Shown here piece by piece: positions 56,056 through 64,000 of a stretch of DNA of 64,000 bases. The stretch is from the NCBI GenBank assembly GCA_028826165.1, contig JAPDFW010000060.1, positions 372,001 to 436,000 of the forward strand, read 5' to 3'. Both the position numbers and the translations under genes were made by a program. Under the pieces are notes generated by a model. The model was not told the DNA's origin. It was given only the letters and a program-made list of their open reading frames with translations, and made no database searches. Within the stretch, counting starts at the first letter, position 1. Each line of letters starts with the position of its first letter. Source of the DNA: Anaeramoeba ignava (lineage: Eukaryota; Metamonada; Anaeramoebidae).

Positions 56056-58042
56056 ATGGAAATACCTTTAGAATCTCATTCAGATGCTTTAATTCACAAA
56101 TCTCAAATTAAAAAAACTCAAAAAAGTAAGAAAAAAATAAATTAAAAACTTTTTAAAACTTCAATTTTAATTTTAATTTTAATTTCAATTTTGAATAAAA
56201 GATTTAAATCAAAATAACAATCAAAATCAAAATGAAAACAATCCAAAACTTCAAAAAACTTCAAATAAAATGGCAAAACGAAGAAAAAGCTCTTCTCTAT
56301 TTTTTTGTTGTATCGAACCTAATCAAATGGTATTTTTTTCAAATTTATAATTAAAATCAAAATTAAAATTAAAATTCATTTATAAAATTAAAATTAAAAT
56401 TAAAATTCAAATTAAAATTAAAATTAATATTAAAATTAAAATTAAAATTTAAAATTAAAATTAAAATTAAAATTCCAAATTAAAATTAAAATTAAAATTA
56501 AAATTAAAATTAAAATTAATATTAAAATTAAAATTAAAATTAAAATTTAAATTAAAATTATAATTAAAATTAAAATTAAAATTATAATTAAAATTAAAAT
56601 TAATATCAAAATTTAAATCAAAATTAACATTAAAATTTTTTATTCTTTGAAAAGAAAACTAAAAAAAAAAAAAAGAAAAACCGAAAAAAACAAAAAAGAA
56701 TGAAACAAAAACTTTGCCAAGAAAAAGAACAAAAATTAAAAAGAAATTCATTAAGCAAATGCATTTTATCATTAACAGAAAATTCAACAACTCATTTACT
56801 TCCAAATCAATCAACAGAAGATCATGGAAAAAAAACACTTATACTTGATTTAGACGAAACATTAGTTCACAGTAGTTTAGATGTATTTTATATTTAAATT
56901 GAATATTTTAATTGAATATTTAAATTGAATATTTAATATTGAATATTTAAATTGAATATTTTAATTTAATATTTTAATATTTTAATTTAATATTTTAATA
57001 TTTTAATTGAATATTTAAATTGAATACTTTAATTTGAATATTTAAATATTTAAATTGAATATTTTAATTGAATATTTAAATATTTAAATTGAATATTTTA
57101 ATTGAATATTTAATATTGAATATTTTTAATTGAATTTTTTAATTGAATATTTTTTAATTGAATATTTTATTTAATATTTAAAATTGAATATTTAAATTGA
57201 ATATTTAAATATTTAAATTGAATATTTAAATTGAATATTTAAAATTGAATATTTTAAATTGAATATTTTAATTGAATATTTTTAATTTAATATTTTTAAT
57301 TGAATATTTTAATTTAAAGCCTATTTCAAATCCTGATTATGTTCTTGAAGTTACTGTTGATTCAGAAACTTATAAAGTTTATGTTAAAAAAAGACCTGGT
57401 GTTGAAGAATTTTTATCTTCAGTTGGTTTAAATTTTGAGATAATCATATTTACTGCAAGTGATACTCAAGTACATATCATTTTATTAAAATTAAAATTAA
57501 AATTAAAATTTATTTTTTAAATTTAAAATTAAAATTAAAATTAAAATTAAAATTCAAAATTAAAATTAAAATTAAAATTAAAATTAAAATTAAAATTCAA
57601 AATTAAAATTAAAATAAAAATTAAAATTAAAATTAAAATTAAAATTAAAATTAAAATCAAAATTAAAATTAAAATTAAAATTAAAATCAAAATTAAAATT
57701 AATATCAAAATTAAAATTAAAATTAAAAAAAAGTATGCTAATGCTGTTATTGAACGATTTGAAAATAAAGAAGTAATCAAAGGGCGATTATTTCGGGATT
57801 CATGCACACAACACGAATCATTTTATGTGAAAGATTTATCACTTCTTGGACGTGATTTAAAAACAACAATTATTATTGATAATTCACCAATGTCTTACAT
57901 GTGGAATAAAGAAAATTCACTTCCAATTTCAACTTGGATTAATGATCCTAATGATACTGAATTATTTAAATTATCTACTCTTCTTCAAGAAATTGCACAT
58001 TCTGATGACACTCTAAAAGCTTTAAGTCTTTTACGTAAATAG
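56056..58042 (+). CDS. SCP/Dullard-type CTD phosphatase (HAD family)
   Basis: Five exons: 56056-56125, 56202-56329, 56676-56882, 57320-57469 and 57734-58042, in phase, 287 residues. The HAD nucleophile motif reads LILDLDETLVHSS; then VYVKKRPGVEEFL, IIFTASDTQ, FRDSCTQH, YVKDLSLLGRDL and IIIDNSPMSYMW, the complete FCP/SCP signature including both motif-I Asp residues and the motif-IV DN. The N-terminus is Asn/Gln-rich with FFCC, a possible membrane-proximal acylation site. Likely dephosphorylates phospho-Ser/Thr, as in the Pol II CTD or lipin-type substrates. The third acceptor (56675) is the one that keeps frame but is set in an A-run. Introns are repeat-filled. Confidence 0.9.
56345..56635 (+). 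repeat. Intron-filling AAAATT repeat
   Basis: Tandem AAAATT hexamers with small variants in the second SCP intron (56330-56675). Confidence 0.9.
56890..57315 (+). repeat. Intron-filling AATTGAATATTT repeat
   Basis: Units of TTTAAATTGAATA fill the third SCP intron (56883-57319), a motif not used by its neighbours. Confidence 0.9.
57478..57730 (+). repeat. Intron-filling AAAATT repeat, fourth SCP intron
   Basis: Tandem AAAATT hexamers from ~8 nt after the GTACAT donor to the acceptor. Confidence 0.9.
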
Positions 58043-58249
58043 AAGATTTAAGATTTGTCCATATCAATTAAATTAAAAGAAAAAAAAAGTGGATTTTAAA
58101 AATCCATCTTCTTTTTTCTTTCCTTTCTTTCCTTTCTTTCTTTTCTTTTTATTTTTCTTTTTCTTCTTTTTCTTCTTTTTCTTCTTTTCTTTTCAATAAT
58201 TTCAATAAAAAACAATCAAATTTTTTTCAATTACATTTTAAAAAGAAAT

Positions 58250-59260
58250 TTAAATATAAAAAATGGAAAATAAGAATAGATTTAATTTAATATTTAATTT
58301 ATATATTACTTTAAAAATATAATTTAATATTTAATTTTATGTTTATAATAATAATTTAATGTTTTAGATTTAAATATTTTATTATTTAAATATTTAACAT
58401 ATAAATATAAAAATAAGAATAAGTTTAATTTAATATTCAATTTATAAAGTAATTTAAAAATATAATTTAATATTTAATTTTATGTTTAAAACAATAATTT
58501 ATTGTTTTAGATTTAAATATTTTATTATTTAAATATTTAACATATAAATATAAAAAATAAAAATAAATTTAATTTAATATTTAATTTATAAATTAATTTA
58601 TAAATATAATTTAATATTTAATTTTTATGTTTAAAATAATAATTTATTGCTTTTAGATTTAAATATTTTATTATTTAAATATTTAACAAATAAAAATAAA
58701 AATAAGAATAGATTTAATTTAATATTTAATTTATAAATTAATTTAAAAATATAATTTAATATTTAATTTTATTATTAAAATAATAATTTAATGTTTTAGA
58801 TTTAAATATTTTATTATTTAAAATATTTAACATATAAATATAAAAATAAGAATAGATTTAATTTAATATTTAATTTATAAATTAATTTAAAAATATAATT
58901 TAATATTTAATTTTTATTATTAAAATAATAATTTAATGTTTTAGATTTAAATATTTTATAATTAAATATTTAACATATAAAAATAAAAATGAGAATAGGT
59001 TTAATTTAATATTTAATTTAATAAATTAATTCAAAAATATAATTTAATATTTAATTTTATGTTTAAAATAATAATCTATTGTTTTAGATTTAAATATTTT
59101 ATTATTTAAATATTTAACATATAAATATAAAAATAAGAATAGATTTAATTTAATATTTAATTTATAAATTAATTTAAAAAAATAATTTAATATTTAATTT
59201 TGTGTTTAAAATAATAATTTATTGTTTTAGATTTAAATATTTTATTATTTAAAAATATTT
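58250..59260. repeat. Satellite C, ~144-bp tandem array (about 7 copies)
   Basis: The landmark TTTTAGATTTAAATATTTTA recurs at about 58362, 58505, 58651, 58796, 58940, 59083 and 59226, with steps of 143-146 bp. Units share TTAATTTAATATTTAATTTATAAA and AACATATAAATATAAAAATAAG. The sequence is unlike satellites A and B. Confidence 0.9.
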
Positions 59261-59604
59261 TGAAAATTGATTTTTTTGAAATTAAAATTTTATCTTTTTT
59301 TTTGAATTAAATTGAATTAATATTAATTTGGAAATTTGTTTTAAATTGTTCTAATTTTTTAATTCCAAAAATTAAATTAAAAATTAAATTAAAATAATTT
59401 TCCTTTTTTTTTCATTTTTTTTTTCATTTTTCATTTTTCCTTTTTTTTCTTTAATTAAGTAAACCAAAAATTCAATATAAAAATAATAAATTAAACATAA
59501 TTTCTTTATTAAAAACATTTAAACAATCAAAATAATTTATTCTTTACTCATTCAAACATTTCATTTTCATTTTATTTCAAAACACAAAAAAAAGACAAAC
59601 CATC
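59261..59604. other. AT-rich upstream region of the BTB-ARM gene
   Basis: Contains a cluster of CATTTTT runs at ~59405-59450 and CATTTCATTTTCATTTTATTTC at ~59558-59580 before the ATG at 59605. No gene is seen. Confidence 0.45.
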
Positions 59605-62600
59605 ATGGGAATCAATGAATCAAAATCAAATTCAAATTCAAAACCAAATATAAAAGAAAATCCAAATCCAAATCAAAATCAAATTCAAATTCAAAATCAA
59701 AATCAAAATCAAAATCAAAATCAAAATCAAAATCAAAATAAAATTCAAATTCGAAATCAAAATCAAATTCAAAATCAAAATCAAAATCAAAATCAAAATC
59801 AAAATCAAATTCAAAATCAAAATCAAAATCAAAATCAAATTCAAATTCAAATTCAAATTCAAATTCAAAATCAAAGAATTCAATCCAAAATTAAAAAATT
59901 CAATAAATTCTTAATAAATCAAGCAAATAAACAAATTGGTTTAATGTTTGAAAATGAAGAAACTTCAGATTTTCAAATTTATTGTGGAAAAGATAAAATT
60001 TCAATTCCTTGTCATAAATCAATTTTAGAAGCTCGTTCAAAATATTTTATGATAAACAGAAGAGAAAACAATTTAAATTCAATTTATTTTAATAATTTTA
60101 GTTCTGAAATTGTTAAACCAATTATTAAATTTTTTTATAATGGAAAATTTAAATTTGATAAACAAAAATTTGATGAATATTTTAAATTTGCAAATGAAAT
60201 TAAATTAAAAGAAATTAAAATCAAAATTGAACTTGAAATTCAATCAATTTTTAATAATGAAAATATTTTGGAAATTTATTTTAAATCTCAACAAATTAAT
60301 TCAAAAAATCTTTCTCAAAATTGTGAAAAATTTATTTTCCAAAATATTCAATTTATCATTTCAAATCCAAATTTTGATAAATATTTAAATCAAAATCAAA
60401 ATCAAATTTATAATTTTATTGGATTAATTTCTTTAAATCAAAATATTTCAAATCAACTTCAAATTATTCAACAAATTAAACAAAAATTGAATCAAAATAA
60501 ACAAAAAAAATTGATAAAATTAATTAAATTTGAAACAAATCAAAATGAAAATGAAAATCAAAATAAAAATAATGAAAATGAAAATTATTTTTCAAATTTA
60601 TTAAATCAAATTCCACAAACAAAATCAATTAATCAATTTCAAATTCAACAAATCAAAAATAAATCAATTTCTCAATTCCAAAATAAAATTGTATTATTAA
60701 ATTCAAATATTCAAGAATTTCAAGAAGAATTTCAACCTTTACAACAGAATCAGATTCTTCTTGATTTCCAAATAGCTTATAAACAAAAAGAAAAAGAAAA
60801 ACTAGAAAAAATTAAAAAACAAATTGAAGAAATTCAAGAAGAATATGAAAAATGGAAAAAAGAAATTCAAGAAAAATTTCCACAATTAATTCAAAATGAA
60901 AAAACAAAAAAAGAATATTTACAAGAACTTAATAAAATAATTATTAATTTGAAAGATTTATTTCAAGAAAATAGAAAAAAAGATTTAGAAAATTTTCAAA
61001 AAGAAATTCAAGAAATTCAAAATGAACTCAAAAAAAGAAAGAATATAAATTTGGAAGAAATTGATAAAAAATATCAACAATTAATAAATTTTCCCAAATT
61101 AAAAATAGAAGAAGATTTAAAATTATTTGAAGAAACAATTAAACGATTTAAAAATGAATTTGAAAAAAGAAAAGAAGAAATTGAACAATTTAAACAATTT
61201 ATTCAACAAAATGAAAATGAAAATAAAAATCAAAATAAAAATAAAAATGAAGAAAAAATAATTCAAGAAATAAAAAATAGAATTAAATTCAAAAAAAATC
61301 AATATTATTTAGAAAAAATTGAAAAGAAAATTCAAGAAATTGAAATTAAAAATGAAAATTTAAATGAAATTGAAAAAATAATTCAAGATTTTAAAAATGA
61401 AATTGAAAAAAGAAAAACTGAATTTTATTCAAAAATTAATCCACAAATCAAAAATATTCAAAATAAAATTGAAAATCAAAAATTAAAAATAGAAATTCTT
61501 CAATCAACAGAAAAAACAACAAATTTTTTACAAGAACTTTCAAATAAAATTCAACAACAAAATCAAAGTAAATCAAACTCAAAAGCAAAATCAAAATCAA
61601 AAACAAAAACAAAATATTAAATTGAATTGAATTGAATAATTTTAATCAATTTATATTAATATTTGATTTTTCAACCATAAACAAAACAAAAGAATTAATT
61701 GAAATTGATATTCCTTTTATTGTTGAATGTATGAATCAATATCCAAATAATCCAAAAATTCAAGAAAATGGATGTTTTATTTTACAAAAATTTGTCTTCA
61801 AAAATGAAAGTAAAATTTGTTATATCTTTTTATTATTTTCCAAAATTAAAATTTAAATAAAAAATTAAAATAAATATTATTTAAACTTAATACTTAAAGA
61901 TAATCGAAATAAACTCAGAAATTTAAAAGGAATTGAACCTATTATTAAAGCAATGAATAATTTCCCAAATAATCAAAATATTCAATATAAAGGATGTTGG
62001 GCTTTATGGGATATTTCTGCTTTTAATAATGGTAAATAAATAATAAATAAAAAAAATCCAAATAATATTTATTTTCCATTTATTTTTTTTTTGAAATTAA
62101 AATTAAATCAAAAAATAATCAAAAAATAATTACAAAAAATAAATTAAAATTAAATAAATTTACAAAATAATAAATAAATAATTATTAATTATTAATTAAA
62201 ATCAAAATAAAAATTAATTAATTCCAAATTTATTTTCAAAAATAAAAATATCAAAAATAGAAAACCAAATAGAAATTAGAAATTTAAAAGGAATTGAACC
62301 TATTATTAAATCAATGAATAATTTCCCAAATAATCAAAATATTCAATATAATGGATGTGGAGCTTTATTGAATATTGCTGTTAATGATGGTAAATAAATA
62401 AAAAATAAATCAAAATCAAAAATCTAAATAATTTTTTTTCTATTTATTTTTTTGAAATTAAAAATTAAAAAATTTAATCAAAAAATAATTACAAAAAATA
62501 AATTAAAATTAAATAAATTTACAAAATAATAAATAAATATTAATTATTAATCAAAATAAAAATAAATCAATTTCCAAAAATAAAAATAATTAAAAAATAG

Positions 62601-64000
62601 AAAACCAAATAGAAATTAGAAATTTAAAAGGAATTGAACCTATTATTAAAGCAATGAATAATTTCCCAAATAATCAAAATATTCAAGAAAAAGGATGTGG
62701 AGCTTTACAGAATATTGCTGCTAATGATGGTAAATAAATAAAAAATCAAATAAATCCAAAAATCTAAATAATATTTATTTTCCATTTTTTTTTAAAATTA
62801 AAAATTAAAAATTAAATCAAAAAATAATCAAAAAATAATTACAAAAAATAAATTAAAATTAAATAAATTTACAAAATAATAAATAAATAATTATTAATTA
62901 TTAATCAAAATCAAAATCAAAATTAATTAATTCCAAATTTATTTTCAAAAATAAAAATATCAAAAATAGAAAACAAAATAGAAATTAGAAATTTAAAAGG
63001 AATTAAACCTATTATTAAAGCAATGAATAATTTCCCAAATAATGAAGATATTCAAAATGAAGGATGTGGAGCTTTAAAGAATATTGCTAATAATAAAGGT
63101 AAATAAAATTAATAAATAAATTGAAAAAAATTATTTATTTTCCATTTTTTTTTTGAAATTAAAAATTAAAAATTAAATCAAAAAATAATCAAAAAATAAT
63201 TACAAAAAATAAATTAAAATTAAATAAATTTACAAAATAATAAATAAATATTAATTATTAATTAAAATCAAAATAAAAATTAATTAATTTCAAATTTATT
63301 TTCAAAAATAAAAATATCAAAAATAGAAAACAAAATTGAAATTAGAAATTTAAAAGGAATTGAACCTATTATTAAAGCAATGAATAATTTCCCAAATAAT
63401 CAAAATATTCAAGAAAAAGGATGTGGAGCTTTATTGAATATTTCTGTTAATAAAGGTAAATAAAAATAAAATAAATCCAAAAATCCAAATAATATTTATT
63501 TTCCATTTTTTTTTTGAAATTAAAAATTAAAAATTAAATCAAAAAATAATCAAAAAATAATTACAAAAAATAAATTAAAATTAAATAAATTTACAAAATA
63601 ATAAATAAATAATTATTAATTGTTAATCAAAATCAAAATAAAAATTAATTAATTTCAAATTTATTTTCAAAAAATAAAAAATAATTAAAAAATAGAAAAC
63701 GAAATAGAAATTAAGAATTTAAAAGGAATTGAACCTATTATTAAATCAATGAATAATTTCCCAAATAATCAAAATATTCAATGGAGAGGATGTGGAGCTT
63801 TATGGAATATTGCTGTTAATAAAGGTAAATAAATAAAAATAAAAAATCAAAAATCTAAATAATTTTTTTTGAAATTAAAAATTAAAAATTAAATCAAAAA
63901 ATAATCAAAAAATAATTCCAAAAAATAAATTAAAATTAAATAAATTTACAAAATAATAAATAAATAATTATTAATTATTAATTAAAATCAAAATAAAAAT
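59605..64000 (+). CDS. BTB, coiled-coil, armadillo-repeat protein (continues past window)
   Basis: Exon 1 begins MGINES, a canonical N-myristoylation signal, then an Asn/Gln/Ile repeat (~residues 20-90), a BTB domain (~108-190, SDFQIYCGKDKISIPCHKSI), a BACK-like part and a long Lys/Glu coiled coil (~370-650). One reading stops at 61620. I prefer a GTAAAT donor at 61568 joined to an exon at 61693-61809, because phases match, the next exon has no ATG and the gap has no promoter. Then come armadillo exons 61900-62031 (132 nt) and 62261-62389, 62601-62729, 62970-63098, 63327-63455 and 63696-63824 (each 129 nt, phase 1-1). Each module reads [20 protein letters not shown] and then GCGALxNI. Probably a membrane-tethered scaffold. 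Confidence 0.75.
61900..63824 (+). repeat. Tandem exon-intron cassettes encoding armadillo modules
   Basis: Exon-to-exon steps are 340, 369, 357 and 369 bp from 62261 to 63696. Both exons and the intervening introns (211-241 bp) are near-identical, including a TTACAAAAAATAAATTAAAA block and the AAAAATAG acceptor region. The AAATAG further in, 12 nt after that acceptor, is mutated to AATTG in the 63327 exon, which shows that the upstream AG is the real acceptor. This is recent tandem duplication or gene conversion of whole cassettes. Confidence 0.88.

Noticed and set aside
62273-63708. Armadillo exons starting 12 nt later at the AAATAG in front of AAATTAGAAAT
   Set aside because: One copy has AATTG there, while the upstream AAAAATAG is kept in all copies and gives equal 129-nt exons that align with the first module.
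61900-63824. CRISPR-like array because of regular repeats and spacers
   Set aside because: Units of 340-369 bp consist of in-phase armadillo exons and conserved introns; the genome is eukaryotic.
1-64000. tRNA, rRNA or other structural RNA genes
   Set aside because: I saw no GGTTCGAATCC-type T-loop with matching acceptor stem and no conserved rRNA core sequence; a covariance-model search would be decisive.

Overview
This window looks like nuclear DNA of a very AT-rich, intron-containing, free-living protist. Introns are GT..AG, mostly about 50-130 bp, with GTAAAT/GTAAGT-type donors. Stop codons are mostly TAA and the standard code fits every gene. The gene set is amoeboid/signalling: RhoGEF, class I myosin with TH1 and SH3, G-protein alpha, a prenylated Ras-like GTPase, RING-TKL kinases, BTB, ankyrin and armadillo proteins, cytosolic Hsp70, a SAPS phosphatase subunit, an SCP-type phosphatase and an RPC7-like Pol III subunit. 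Together with an Inr-like TCATTTTT element before most starts, this suggests an Anaeramoeba-like metamonad. That is inference; Amoebozoa such as Dictyostelium relatives are not excluded.

Layout. 0.5-1.8 kb: a tyrosine recombinase with less AT-rich DNA, followed by a long imperfect palindrome and a decayed LINE reverse transcriptase. 3.6-5.9 kb: RhoGEF and RING-kinase 1 (minus). 6.1-8.4 kb: ~144-bp satellite A. 8.5-10.8 kb: FG-GAP/fibronectin receptor. 11.0-12.7 kb: RING-kinase 2 with Ser-Asp/Ser-Lys tail. 12.9-14.1 kb: atypical Ras-like GTPase with a 24-nt exon. 14.2-15.3 kb: satellite A again, then an orphan gene end. 16.5-23.6 kb: RING-kinase 3, a fusion of RING, kinase, coiled coil, armadillo and ankyrin. 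24-30 kb: repeats, a second LINE remnant, a decayed locus and a 2.4-kb 11-bp minisatellite. 30.3-32.3 kb: Hsp70. 32.4-34.2 kb: ~145-bp satellite B. 34.2-48.3 kb: a compact block with small membrane protein, myosin I, SAPS subunit, ankyrin-BTB and BTB genes. 48.5-54.8 kb: G-alpha with a 3.8-kb repeat intron. 55-58 kb: RPC7-like and SCP phosphatase. 58.2-59.3 kb: ~144-bp satellite C. 59.6 kb to the end: BTB-coiled-coil-armadillo gene built of near-identical 129-nt exon cassettes, running off the window.

The most striking object is the 3' half of RING-kinase 3. Ankyrin exons of exactly 96 nt (phase 0) are joined by chains of AG-NNN-GTAA units, 36 in all, spaced by 50-102 nt, which is the normal intron size here. 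Read as exons, each is one codon. None is a stop, 15 of 36 begin with G in a G-poor background, and the residues they add fill the ankyrin hairpin loops in frame. This appears to be a gene with dozens of single-codon exons placed at ankyrin loops.

A second theme is that long introns are filled with simple repeats private to each intron, and that three unrelated intergenic satellites share a ~144-bp period. All exon models here are read by eye from phase, splice dinucleotides and protein-family fit; no transcript evidence was available.
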